This document shows, piece by piece, positions 9,778 to 21,552 of a DNA stretch of 64,000 bases; positions within the stretch are counted from its first letter, which is position 1; every line of letters starts with the position of its first letter. The translations under genes and the position numbers were made by a program. Origin of the DNA: Acorus gramineus (Eukaryota; Streptophyta; Magnoliopsida; Acorales; Acoraceae). The DNA lies in the NCBI GenBank assembly GCA_030737835.1, contig CM060854.1, forward strand, positions 16,768,002 to 16,832,001, in the 5' to 3' direction. Under the pieces are notes generated by a model, which saw nothing but the letters and a program-made list of their open reading frames with translations, was not told the origin of the DNA and did not search any database.

Positions 9778-10321
9778 AGCTCGTCTTGGTTTTGGTAGAA
9801 GCATTGTATGGATGGAAATGAATTCATGGTTTCTTCTTTTCTTTTGGCTCAGGTGATCATTTTGATGATGCATTGCTCAACACATTCAGATTCAAAGCTT
9901 CTTTGGCGGACCTCTATCTATCTTTCTTTACTTTTCCTTTAGTTCTTTTTTTTTTGGTGTTTCTTTTTTCGGGTTTAATTCAGGTTTATTTTTCCATTCA
10001 TGTACAATTTTATACCTTTCTACAGTTTTCTGGATGGTTTATGTATGTGAAGGTGGATGTTTTTAATTTTGAAAGGTCTTTAAGATTTAATTTGGTGATT
10101 GTGTGTGTGTATGGATTGTTTTGGTGTATGGATGAGTATATGGATTGGTGTATGAGTGTATTGATTGGTGTATGGATGAGAGGGTTAGCTGTTTGTGGAT
10201 TTGTGTTTCATGTGTGCGTATGAAAAATGTGTATTTATAGGTCTTGGAATAGAAATGTTCCTAACAGATCTTGAAGGTTTTGAAGAATCGATTGGACTGA
10301 CAGGTGCAGGTTTTGCAGCAG
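9778..10321. other. Region downstream of the mobile domain pseudogene
   Basis: T-rich sequence followed by a stretch rich in TGTATGGAT (about 10080-10210). The open frame at 9873-10223 is a by-product of T-rich, TG-repeat sequence and has no recognisable domain. The stretch may be 3' flank or intron of the pseudogene. Confidence 0.4.
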
Positions 10322-10450
10322 GTGAGGGGCGGCTAGTACAACCTAGCCGTCCAATGGCGGGGGGCTAGTTCAATCTAGCCGCCCTAGGGCAGTGAACTTA
10401 ACTAAATGGGCGGCAGCATGTTGGGTTTAGCCGTCAGGGGCCCGCCGGTT
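10322..10450. repeat. Clustered GGCGGCTAG/CTAGCCGCC inverted repeats
   Basis: Motifs GGCGGCTAGTACAACCTAGC, GGGGGCTAGTTCAATCTAGC and their complements alternate within about 130 bp, so that successive hairpins can form. The pattern resembles subterminal repeats of CACTA-like transposons and may be the other flank of an element carrying the mobile domain gene. Confidence 0.45.
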
Positions 10451-11365
10451 TGTTGGAAGTAATCGCCCAGGTTCTGTTCATTTTGTTCTTTGAAACCCAC
10501 CAAGTAATGTAAATGAGCCGCCGGAGTCAAGGCAGCTAGACCTGGTTAGACGCGCCTGGCCTAGGGTGAACTTCTAATTCAGCTATCTCATTGCTTCTGT
10601 TGAAATTCCTATGAGTGCTTGGTCAACTTTCAAAACCTGTAAAAATATTCTTTCGATGAACCAAGTGTTATATCGGTTTAGATTGTGCCCTTGCACTGAC
10701 TTTCGAGCCCCTCTTGCTCAAATTGTCATGGGCTACAATCCATCTAACGTGATCGTGAATAAAGTGAGAGTAAAAGGGTGCGAGAGTTCGTGCCCGGTAT
10801 AAAAGGAGGGAGTCCAGGTGGAGTGTAGGAGTATGAGAGTGGAATAACTTTTCAGGTGTGTGTGAGAGTGGGACAATTTTCCTTCTCAAAATGTTAAGAC
10901 TATGTCACTTTTTAAAGGTCAAATATCGTGTTTTATTTATTTTAAAAAGTTTGGGAGTTCAAATCAGAAATCAGATTGCATATTTATTCTCCTAGTACTG
11001 GTATTGGCCTACTTATAAATTTTCATCGCATTCTAATGTCATTTTAGAAATTATGCAGTTCTGATTGGTATCTGGGTTTGATTTTTACTGGATTGAAAAG
11101 TGGGTGAAATTGATGTTTCATCTTGCATTAATTTGCCCAGCAAGCCACCCCCACTTTAAATCACTATTTGGTGAGTGAAACTTGCCTAAATCACCTCCTA
11201 ATCATCTCATCACACAAAACCCCTTAAATAGGCTTTTTGTCTCCATCTCTCTCTAACACCCTCATATTGTCTCCCCTCTTTGTGCTGCTGCTGGCAGATA
11301 ATGAAGAAGGAGAAAAAAACAGAGAAATAGAAGGGAAAGAAAGAAAAGAGAAAGCACGGGAGAGG
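10451..11365. other. Intergenic DNA, nothing recognised
   Basis: No coding domain, RNA gene or repeat boundary is apparent. A pyrimidine-rich stretch occurs near 11210-11290 and a purine-rich stretch at 11305-11365. Confidence 0.5.
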
Positions 11366-13234
11366 TGGAGTGAAACAGTATATCAACTTCAATAGTTTAT
11401 TTTTAAAAAAAATCCATATTTAGGCTAACATTCTAGATTGTTCTTTATATATGATTATATGTTAAATTTATTACACACGCACTATTATGTACCATGTACT
11501 TATTATAATTTAAATAAACCTGTTTTATTTAAGTATATGTAATTTTTATATATAACACGTACAATCATTCACTATACATTACCATATATACAATCTAAAT
11601 ATACATTATTAGATTAATAGTTGTATCTTTTAACTTTTTATCTTAAAAATGAATTTAAATAAATTTATAAAAATAAAATCATCCACTGAATGTTTCCATT
11701 CAACTTGTATATTTTATATAAAATAGAAGTACAGATAAATTTTATAGCTTATATGATTGATAACAATATCATAACTTATATTAATCTGATAAAATAAAAC
11801 AAAGAAAAGAAAAGATTACTTATGCATGCTTCTCTGACATCCAACACTAAGGCTCCATCTTTTCCTCTACAGTATTTTCAACACTCAGCAACTTTTACAT
11901 TGTTGGTGTTGTTGTCCTCTTCAGCATTTTTAACACCCACAACTTCCTCATTGTTGGTGTCATTGTCGGGGACAATGATTTGAGTGTTGTGCCATTGATC
12001 AAAATCATCTACAATTTGTTAATCATTAAGCGGTTCTTCCCCATTAGAGAGCGACGAAGACGGGCGGGACATGCATGACACCCACATTATGATTATTCTC
12101 CTCAGCATTCATGACTTTTTCATCGTTTAAGAATGGTTTCCAATCAAAATCATCCATCCCTTCTTTGATTTTTTTTCAAAGTATGGTTTTTTCAATGTTA
12201 TTTGATCTACTATTATTTATAATGTTTTCATATGTTTATATTTGTTAACACAATTTGTTGATTTATTTTTTTACTATATTTTTTTAGTAACTTTAGCTGC
12301 CATATTTTGTAATTTTTCTTATTGGAAGTTTTTGTTACTATTTCCTGTATGAAAGATAGATATGTTTAGTTAATTCCTATTATGGTCTAAATGATCCTAA
12401 ATTCCCTTATATTATAGTCCATCCTATGGATGGTTAGATCTGCAACATCATTGTGGCATGATCATAATTTCAAAAATCAAAAGAAAACCTTGACATTTTT
12501 TAAACGCCATTTCTTCTCCTTTAATTGAAATTAAACCAGTTTTAATTACTCATTTCTATTTACTAAAAATTTAATATTTTGAATAATAAAAAATATAGTT
12601 TAAGATTTGATGTAAAAAACCATATTTATACTTCTAAATTTTAATAATTTAAAATTGAAGATATCTACTAAATTTATCTCAATAGGATTTTATAAACTGA
12701 CTAAAATACAATGTCGAATCACACTATGATTTTTTATTTTTATTTTTTGTAGGTAAATTTTTTTTCTTCTTAAAAGTATGATTTTAGAGTAAATTTTTTA
12801 ATTTAAGAAAATCAATTAAATATTGATAATATGGCATAACATGGGTCACAATTTATTCTATTAATTATATCACAATAGAGGTTAAACTCTACAATGAAAG
12901 TCTTAAAAAAATGAAATAAAATTGTACCCCTGTTAAAATACTATTTAAACAATATACCCCTAGTAAATAGTTATTTTCATCAATACCCCTCAAAATAGCT
13001 TAAATTATGCATAAATGTCCTTTTGAGATGTGTTATTGTAAATCTTATAATATTTATCTTCTTCATAAATACCCCTCAAAAGAATATGGGTGCACCATTT
13101 AAACCATTTCAAAACTTCAAATTGAAAATGTAAATATTTAATTTTGAAACCAAGTATAAACATTAGCATACATCTGATCTCAATCCTAATAGAAAAAAAA
13201 AGAAAGAAAACACATCTTTCCAATATCTTAATTG
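11366..13234 (-). repeat. Truncated copy of the repeat unit that forms the right arm of the large inverted repeat
   Basis: This segment matches 27184-29262 in the same orientation nearly throughout, including an exon-like piece, its flanking AT-rich sequence, and the outer part with ACCCCTGTTAAAATACTATT. It lacks the 280-bp MITE present at 28491-28769. At its left end the match stops where the inverted-repeat unit continues; at its right end it abuts a truncated LTR. Confidence 0.8.
11826..12157 (-). pseudogene. Exon relic of the unrecognised 'DFDW' family, copy 1
   Basis: On the minus strand from the ATG at 12157, the segment encodes MDDFDWKPFLNDE and a following VMHVP motif, then loses its frame in the Ser-rich part and has stops before the DQ/NT region. 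The donor site that follows the exon in other copies (GCATGC then GTAAGT) is mutated here to ATAAGT. Function unknown; it is the most decayed of five copies (others at 24072, 25316, 26281 and 27638). Confidence 0.6.
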
Positions 13235-13786
13235 ATTTCTAGAAATCCCAACAACATATATATTAGATTTAGAGTTATCAATAATTGATTTCCAAATCTC
13301 AACAATATATGCTAAATGTGGAAACTTCATTAATTGATTCCATAAAATCCCAAACAAAATATGTATATTTATCAGGGATAATCAATGATTGATTACGAAA
13401 ATCCCTAAATATACATATATTTGATCACCAAATTAAGGATCTCTCCTCATTCGTCCGATGGGAGAGAGATCCACTATTGATACTAGGGCATCCATCAAAG
13501 TACTATAAATAAGGAACCAGTTCTCCCTATTGGGTGGAGGAGAATTTTCAACTAGATCCCTTCACCAAAAGAGGAACTACGTGTGACTTGATCTCTTTAC
13601 AAGGGTACGTAGGCAGCTTGAGAGGTCAAATCAGGTTCAGTCCAAATCAGACCAAACCCGGACCACCCTTGAGTCCGGTCCATTCAAGGAGGAGGATCGT
13701 CGACAACCAGACAATACTCGTCGGAGGAGACAGGAGCGGACGGATTCTGACGACCCGAACCCAGTACGTCATTTTTTGCTCCTCCA
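13235..13786 (+). mobile_element. Gypsy-like 5' LTR, truncated at its left end
   Basis: The segment is homologous to the LTR-like sequence at about 33680-34208. It contains a TACTATAAATAAGGAACC promoter-like TATA region near 13502 and ends CTCCTCCA, followed by AA and a primer-site-like TTGGCGCGCTAGGTAGGG. The left part of the LTR is missing and is replaced by the repeat unit that ends at 13234. Confidence 0.65.
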
Positions 13787-13788
13787 AA

Positions 13789-13806
13789 TTGGCGCGCTAG
13801 GTAGGG
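13789..13806 (+). other. Retrotransposon primer-binding-site-like sequence
   Basis: TTGGCGCGCTAGGTAGGG follows the LTR end by two bases, resembling the TTGGCGCGCCAGGTAGGGG-type primer sites of several plant gypsy elements. The solo LTR at 33411-34208 lacks it, which supports the boundary. Confidence 0.55.
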
Positions 13807-14700
13807 TGCATCATAAACACGAAAACATGCTCGTGATCTTGCCTCCTCAAAAAAATCCTTCGACCGTGCCGACTCTGGTGACCTAGCCGATCCAAGAGAA
13901 CTCCTCGTCCTAGCCCAACGTAATGTCTAGAGTGAAACCACCTCCGGACGTTGACAAAAGCAATCCCATCTTTTCCAACCTCGAATTCAAGAATCGGCAG
14001 ACGAGTAGAATGACTAGGGGGCATCTCCGCACGAGAGATCTCTCATGTCTAACTCAATTGTAGACCATTTTGATATCTTTTTCTGATCTTAATATATTAT
14101 TTGTTGATAACTTGATTGATCTCTTCTTTGGTTCATCTTGTCGGTTCAACAAACACAGCGATCCGGTGAACCGAACCCAGTCTTGAACCGAACGATTGGA
14201 CCCTTGGCGTACCTCCTCGAGTCACCTCGACAGATCGGCTTGCCACCACCACAAGTCGTCACCTCATCGGCTCGCTGCCTTGGGTCACCTCGGCAGGTTG
14301 GCTCGCCACCTCCGCACGTCGTCACCTCGACCGCACGCCACAAAGCGCCTCCATGTGCCACTGCACCCGTCCACACGCCATTGAGCACCTCCGTGCCTGT
14401 CCGCGCGTCGCCGCGTACATTTGAGCTCGTACCCGTGCCTCTGTGTATTCTCCACGTATCTCTGAGCCCGTGCACCTCGGCGCTCCCTCCGGGCGCACAC
14501 CACCATGCCCATCTACGCGCACATCTGCACCCACTCGCGAGCCTCTGCGTGCTCCTTCTGCGACCATCCACGAGCCTCCCCACAAGTCTGCGAGCTCCAC
14601 CCGCACAATTAGCGCGACCGCGTGTGCGCCATACACGCGCCAACACGCCCAAGTGATCTTCGCACGCGCCTGCCAACGCAATCTGTGCATGCACACGTGA
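13807..14700 (+). other. Leader region of a truncated gypsy-like element
   Basis: GC-rich, C-skewed sequence follows the primer site. It contains a 63-bp repeat (two units, from 14221 and 14284, each starting GTCACCTCG) and CAC/CGC-rich low-complexity sequence. The 172-codon and 230-codon frames over it are Pro/Ser/Arg-rich translations of this composition and show no domain. No gag or pol is found, and sequence after about 14700 is ordinary AT-rich DNA. Confidence 0.5.
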
Positions 14701-16160
14701 TCTGTGAATGGAGATGTGAACTTCAATCCTTGGAGACAATGAACCCTGATTACAAGGTTTGTATTTCCAGTTAAATATAAAGCTAATGCTATTCCGAAAT
14801 ATTTTTTTCATAGATAGATAAATTCCGTAGATAGGCAATATTGCGTTTAATTTTTATTTTTGTACATCAGTCCAGAGCACCAACATACTATCCATTTGCA
14901 ATTGGCATGTGATGTACACGCTGTTGGATATATGATCCAAATTATATATCTAATATAAATATAAATCATCAATTTCTGAGAATTATTTCTAACACATGCA
15001 ATTCCTTATTACATACGGATATTCTTGTGTATGCATGTATGTGTATATCTAGACATACTGAAGACCATCCTTACCTACAAGGGAAGCATGCATCCATACA
15101 TCCATGTAAACATGCACGTGTGATGAAAAAGATCGTTGAGGTTATCTTGTCAAGGGGAGTTGAAACCAGAAGTAGACAAGTAAATTTTTTTTCCAAATAA
15201 TTTATGTCTAGCCTTTCTATATGATATAACTGATAGGCTCTCCTCTCACATTTTATTATGTTTGCCCCTTTTCTGCATCATTTGTAATTTTGCATGACTC
15301 TTGCTGCTCATGTTGCACCATGATTCGCCACCTCTTTGGAGATGTGTTAGAGCTATCTGAAGATGTTTGTATTGGTAATTTATAAGTAAAACTATGTTTA
15401 TCCATTTTTCTAGTTTCATCATCATCTTCAACAAAGGCTTAAAGCTTAATGTTTTGGATCTACTATCTAAGTAGTATTTGCTATAAAGTCTTGTCATTTG
15501 TTCTTTCAGCAACTAATTTATTGATTGTGTAAAGTTGCTAGAATTTGACAACAGGTTTAGTCCTTTCAAGTTATGAAGGAATCATAATAAAATTATAAAT
15601 GGCCACTTGAAAATTAGAGTAGGGGCTGCTGTTAACTGGGCTTAAATCCTTACTTTTGTCATCCCTTTTAGTTCTCTTTTTCTTCATTTCATCTTTCACT
15701 TACCTTATTCTTGTAATCTTGTATGACGCTGCTGTATTTTTTGTTCAGACAACAATACAAATTTAAGTTGATGTTATAATAAAATTATTAAATTATCTAT
15801 CAACTTGCAGGTACCTCTTTCTCTTCTCAAAGTTTGTGGCCTTTGTAATTTCAACAATTGAATATGATTACACCATGTACTTTGATCTTGGTACCTGTAG
15901 TTCGTGAATGAAGATAAGTTTTTATTTTTGAATTTTAAAATTATGTGTTGTTGAAATTTTTCTCCCTATAAAAGATATTATTATAACAATTTATAATGTA
16001 TACAATTAGTTTTTATTAAAAATTCGGATTGTTTTTATTATTATTGTTATCATTAAATATTAATTTAATTGTAATATAAAAAATTTAAAAAAATAAAAAA
16101 AAATTCTACTAAAATGTGACCTTTTCGTGAAAAATATTTGAGAGGGAAAGATCAAAAAAA
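14701..16160. other. AT-rich intergenic DNA, nothing recognised
   Basis: No gene, terminal repeat or tandem array was recognised in this stretch. Confidence 0.5.
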
Positions 16161-16164
16161 TTAT

Positions 16165-16558
16165 TTTTTATTAAATTTATATGCCTTTAGCTGCGCATTT
16201 ATTTCGCAGCAAAATGTCATCTTTTGCTACGAAATACAATTTCGTAGCAAAATATATCCTATTGCAAAAGGTGTCCATAGCTCCATAGATGACCTTTTGT
16301 TGCTACTGTTTTTTTGCCGTAAAAGAGGACCTATTCCTGCGAACTCATTTTCATTGCAAAAGGATACCGGTTGCAACGAAATTTTACCTTTTCCTACGAC
16401 AATAACTTCGTAGCAAATGTCGTAGCAAATGGTGGCCTTTTGCTACAAATATATAATTTCGCAGCAAAAGGTTTTCCCAGATGAGAAAACCTTTTGCTGT
16501 GAAACTAGAGGTTTTTGCTACGCAATTTTGCGCAGCTAATGCCTGGTGTTCTTGTAGT
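16165..16558. mobile_element. CACTA-like transposon terminal region
   Basis: The region is packed with TTTGCTACGAAAT, TTCGTAGCAAAA and GCAGCAAAAGG motifs in both orientations, the subterminal repeats usual in CACTA (En/Spm) elements. It includes a long hairpin at about 16463-16505 built on GCAGCAAAAGGTTTT and its complement. The outer end, read on the minus strand, is CTACAAGAACACCAGG preceded by TA, close to the CACTACAAGAA terminus of such elements. No transposase or opposite end was found. Confidence 0.6.
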
Positions 16559-16689
16559 ATGTAACTTATTAACATAAGGTCATGCCATGTGAATATTGGA
16601 TTACTAGTAAAATAAATAATTAATTTTCCTATCCAAAGGTTAAAAAAAATACAGTATGCATTTATATGCTCATCACTAGCGTGCATTCA

Positions 16690-18300
16690 GATTACATAGG
16701 AATTACTCAAATTATGCATGTTTATTGAATAAGTGAGGTGGTCGAACCACTCACTCAAATCCACAACAAGGCCCGATAAAATATGCACCAAGTGCTTAGC
16801 GTTAATTGATTATCATTGCTTACTCACATATATACGTCATATGACATTTTAACATATGCTTACTAGTAAACTAATATAAATGCCCTAGCAAGAGTTAGAC
16901 ATAGAATTATATGGATACAACTAATGATTAACCAAGTTAAATATTTGTTAACATAAGTTAGTACCACAAAAAGACTACATATGGCATGCCATACTCTATA
17001 CTTCATGATATATAAGATACCACAAATAATACTAACAAGTATAGGATCCTACACATATTATAATTCACATATAAACCTAGCATGCAAGTTATCTAGCATA
17101 GTATGGATCTAATATAGCAATACAATTCAGGAATCAAGATTGAGTATAGCTATATAGCCCCATGGATGTGCGATGTAGGACTACATGAATCGAATGCATC
17201 TCAAAAAGAGTGGATCGAACCACTCACAGTTACTTGGATCATCGCTGTCCGGTCCACGAGATCTGTAAGACACAACAAAATACAGATAAACAATGCGACA
17301 AACACAAATTAAATAAATGAATCATAAATATGATCCCTGGCACAGGACAGTGTGCGGGGTGGGGCGGGTAGCGCATGACGCACACCCATGGTAAAACAAT
17401 CATATGAACAAAATGCCATAACTTTTAAACCCTACAACCAATGGTACTCAAATCAAATATGAAGCTTCCTGACACATATATAAGTCTACTTCATGAAGAC
17501 ATCAACTCTTAATATTGCCTACAACATGCATAGATAACTCATTGACACAGCCATTATGCAAAACTGGTACATCTACTGCAACCAACCCTAAACTTTAGTC
17601 TCCACAAAACCAAATACTCATCCAAAAGTTCCGAAATAAATTATACACGTTCTCTGACATGTTGGGATCATAATCCTTGAAGACATCATAATCTAATTTA
17701 ACCTCTACATGTTTGAAATAAAATATTTATAGAAATTGGTCAATTCCCATGCAAATCTAGACAATCCATGCAAATCAGGTTATATCTTGCAACACAGATA
17801 ATATAATTTTATATATAGCATTTAGAGACATGGATGATCATATCACATGAAGATACAATCCTTAGAATATGCCTCTAAGTACTAGTTCCACAAAGATCAT
17901 AAGAAGTTATAAATCTGCCTTACTTCAATATAAAACCACCACCATTCATGCATAAACATAAACACTAACACCTCATGCGCACTAGCAATTATACATAACA
18001 ACTCTCTCCCAACAGCACCCACATTCAATGGCACACACTCACACAAACATAAGCACAAATACATACAAGGCATAAAGAAAAGGGGAAAGAGAGTACCTCT
18101 TGGAGGAGGCCGAGAAGAGGTGATTGGGGGGCTTCACAAGCACAAACACACACAACCTTCTCTTCCAACACTACTTCTCTTCTTTGCTGGCCTGACAGAT
18201 CACAAGAGGGGAGAAAATTAGAAGAGGGTTTGAAAGAGAGAGACCAAGCTAAACAAATTGGCTCACACACATCTACATGCACTTTCACCCAAGGGCAGAG
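16690..18300 (-). mobile_element. Old LTR-like segment related to the giant gypsy LTR family
   Basis: On the minus strand this segment repeats the layout of the giant LTRs: a pyrimidine-rich leader, a donor GAG/GTACTC at 18097/18096, an 834-bp block, an acceptor TTACAG, a 35-bp block at 17228-17262 starting ATCTCGTGGAC, then GTGAGTGGTTCGATCCACTC. The giant LTRs have ATCTAGACGG or ATCTCGACGG and GTGAGTGGGACAATCCA at these places. The blocks between are not GC-rich and are not alignable by eye. Boundaries are approximate and a third exon-like part was not found. Confidence 0.45.
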
Positions 18301-18327
18301 CTACAGCTCCGCTTGGCCGGGCTGTAG

Positions 18328-18351
18328 CCCCCCCCCCCCCCCCCTCCCCCC
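18328..18351. repeat. Poly-C tract
   Basis: Seventeen C, one T and six C are followed directly by eight A. The tract lies after GGGCTGTAGC, at the edge of a GGCAGAGCTACAGCTCCGC segment that may belong to another transposon end. Length may be unreliable in an assembly. Confidence 0.7.
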
Positions 18352-18639
18352 AAAAAAAATTTTGAAATTGTTTTTTAGGTTGTGATTATTCCCACCATTA
18401 TTCAACCATAATCACCCTTAACTACTATCCCTAATCATGGCTGATTATCCTCTATCACACCAGTTTGTAAACAGTTGATTATTGCCTTGTATAGGCTAAT
18501 TAATCCCGCCATTATTTGTCCATTATATCACCTATACAGACAGTCATAACTTACCTTGCATTGAAGAGATGTAACTTAATTTCTATTGATCACATGGTTA
18601 AATACATATTTCTTATACAATAATACAAGATGAGAAACA
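18352..18639. other. Short AT-rich spacer
   Basis: The spacer contains repeated short CCATTAT and AATCA-type words. Nothing recognised. Confidence 0.4.
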
Positions 18640-18644
18640 AATTT

Positions 18645-21547
18645 TGTTATATATGTGTCACTTTTTTTTAGCCTTCTGGTAACCATTGGAGCATTCTGGC
18701 AGTTTTTGAGTTTTTTTCGTTTTTCGATCGGAACCACTAAAATTTTGGACTGTTAGCTATCGTCCTGAGCTAGAGGACTCCGATTGAAAATCTAACTGCA
18801 TATTATGTGTCCTGGTGCCATTCTAAGCCACTCACGAAATTTTCATCGAATTCCGGTAACGTTTTCGAAATTTCACAGTTCCGGGGCGTATCCGGGTTTT
18901 GACCGAGCGAGAAGTCATTGGGAGAGTTGACTCAGTCAAAGTGGGCCCATGACTTGGTCAACCCTTTTTGTTTTTTGTGTGGTTGGGTTGACCCAAGTCA
19001 AAGCCCACTTAAACTCATTAATCAAGCTTTAAACCCTAATTAACCTTGATTACCCTAATCTAAGTGAGTTGACTATTTAAGTGAGAGCTAAATTTTGCCC
19101 CCCACTATTCATCTTCTTACCCAACTCATTTTCTCTCTCCCCCTCTCTCCTTTTCTTGGTTTTGAGCCACCTAGAGTGCTTGAACCTTAAAACTCAAAAC
19201 ATAGAAAGGTTAGATCCGGTCCCGATCTATCCCCCGGTGTTCTCGGATTCGAGTTCCGACAAGTTTGGCCCCGTCTAACCCCTTCTATTCTCCCCTGTTT
19301 TCAGCCCTTTTTGAGGTAGGAAGAGGTCTTGGTGGTGGAGATCCTTGGGGAGGCGTTTCGGTGCACGAAGAGCCTCCGGTTCCCTTCCTTTCCTCTCCTT
19401 TCCTTGGGTAAGGGTTCTTTCCTTCTTTTTCATGTTTAGATGCATGTTAGGAGGGTGGGGTTGAGTGTGGAGGGTGGCTGGTGGCTGTCAGTGGTGGTTG
19501 GGGGCGGTCGGAGGCCATTGGTGGCCGGTGGGTGGTGGTAGAGGTGCTCGGGCAGGGTGGTTGTCTGCCCCGGGCAGGATGGCAGCACAGGCGCAGCAGG
19601 CGTGCAGTGGCAGGGCGCGCGCGCGCGTGCGCGCGGACGTGCGCGCGGGCGTGCGCTCGGGTGGCGCCGGCGCGGGTGCTGGGCGTGGGTGCTGGGCACC
19701 ATGCAGAAGCGTGCGCACGGAGCGCTGCGCAGAGGCGCAGGCGGACTGTGCGCGCGCGGCGGGGAGAGCAGTCGGTGCGAGCGGGCGGTTGCGCGTGTGG
19801 GGCGCTGCGCTAGGGCGCAGTGCGCGCGGGTGCACCGGGGGGAGGGCTGGTCTAGTGGGTGATGCGCGCGGAGTGCGCACGGGCGAGGCGCCTGGGTGCG
19901 CGGGCTGGGGCGCGGCGGTGCATCTGGGGGTGGGTGGCCGTGCGGGTGGTTGCCGGGGGTGCGGGAGTGAGTCGGGGTGCTCGGGCTCGCGTGCGTACAG
20001 GCCGTATGCACGTTTGCCCGAGTGTTGGGTATTTTTAGAGTATTTTTTGTGTATTTGTGGATTTTACTCACCAAGTTGATACCCTGTCTTGCAGATCTTG
20101 ACGGACGGTCGCGCGACGACCCGACTACCGGTGAGTGGGACAATCCAACCCAGTTGGGAGGCGCTATATGCACTTGGACGTATACCGTCCTCCCCTGGGG
20201 CACCATAGATTAATATTAACCTGTTTAATATGTAATCCATGCAAGCATGATTGATATGTAGTATGCATGTTACCCTAGACTGAGTATGTTAGGGACTTGC
20301 ACCCTTAGGTTGTGTAAGAGCCATGCATCTTGTCACCTTGTTATCATGCTAGGAAAGCCTCGGCCTTTGTATGCTCCTATTAGTTTAATTTGTTAAATTA
20401 AATGCAACTGGTAATATTATTGCATGCCTTAGGGAATATTAAGGGGCCTTGCGAGGTCAACATTGAGACTCGGGCTAGGGTGCTCCGTGTTCCTTGTTTG
20501 GTTGTCGGGATGTCCTATATCGGGACCTCATGGTGCCCTCCCAAGGTTTCTTTTCCCGTCTATACTAATGCATGTTCCCCGCATCTTGGTTATGCGCCCT
20601 GGAGGAATTCTGATGAATTCAAGACACTAGAGTTGTAGAGATGTGTTGTCAGCGGATCCGAGTGGATCATATGCGTGTGGGTAGGCTGTTTCTCTTCCCT
20701 TCGTTGGATCCGTGTAGGGACTCCTCAGCGTTAGACAGGCTATTCTGACAGAGGGCTCCCATCAGTAGGCACCTCCTGATTTTGGACTCGGACTGTGCTG
20801 AATGTGGGAGTAGACCAGGCAAGCTACGGTGTGGAGGAGAGGCTATCGGTGGACCAAGGGTGATTAACAGCCTAGTCAGTCCCAATATCCTATGTCACCT
20901 GTTGAGGGGTGAGGGTGTATGGATGTGTATGGATGTGTATGGATGATTATAAGTCCCAATATTCTATGTCACCTATTGAGGGGTGAGGGTGAGGGTATGG
21001 TGGTTCGGCGATATAACGAATCACTGGATTATGTTGTTAAGCCATTTTGAGGCTGGTTGTTGATTGTTTGTGGTTGATATAAACTGTGATGCATGGGTTG
21101 TGCTATTCACTGAGCGTGTGACTCACCCCTCGCATAATTGTTTTCTCCAGTGATTACTGAGGCGGATCTGAAGGAGGAGCTCCCTGAGCTACTGCACCAG
21201 TAGCGGAGTAGCGCTACGTCCCGTGAGTTTTTGAGGCCATCAGCATCCTTTTGATTGTATGTATATATTTCCGTGCTTGGGCACCCAGTTGTGTATTATT
21301 GGATGTATGTGTGTATATTGGCTCTCACAGGACATTTGATTTGTATCGAGTCTGTAGTATGTTTTTGGATTACAGACTCAGTCTTTTAGCTTCCGCTATC
21401 TGTGTATATATTATGTCAGCCTTGCTTTCATCTGTGTTGTTGTCATTTTAGTTGTTGTTTAGAGTGATTTATTGATTCCCTGTATAGACTGTTGATATCA
21501 TGTATACACTTGCCACGTCCCGGGGACGGCCGCCCTGGGGCGTGACA
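18645..21547 (+). mobile_element. Solo LTR of the giant gypsy family, subfamily B
   Basis: The 2903-bp LTR starts TGTTATATATGTGTCAC and ends GGCGTGACA. It is flanked by AATTT (18640-18644) and AATTC (21548-21552), a 5-bp target duplication with one mismatch. No primer site, polypurine tract or internal gene flanks it, so it is a solo LTR left by recombination between the two LTRs of an element. It shares with subfamilies A and C the donor, acceptor and 36-bp blocks (intron-like 19408-20094 and 20131-21150), the GGGTGA tandem and the terminal part. A TATTTAAG near 19075 may be its TATA box. Confidence 0.85.
19408..20094 (+). other. GC-rich intron-like block 1 of LTR B
   Basis: It starts GTAAGG and ends CCTGTCTTGCAG, with a CGCG-rich core (about 19450-20000). 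At 687 bp it is the shortest such block in the family. It is followed by the 36-bp block at 20095-20130, a GTGAGT donor at 20131, and an acceptor TTTTCTCCAG at 21141-21150; the same frame then runs through TEADLKEELPELLHQ to TAG at 21201. Confidence 0.5.
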
Positions 21548-21552
21548 AATTC

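Noticed and set aside
9873..10223. 116-codon hydrophobic frame
   Set aside because: Phe/Leu/Val-rich translation of T-rich and TGTATGGAT-repeat DNA; no domain and no counterpart.
14138..14838. 172- and 230-codon frames
   Set aside because: Repetitive Ser/Pro/Arg or Arg/Gly translations of a C-rich leader after a primer site; no domain and opposite-strand frames are equally long.
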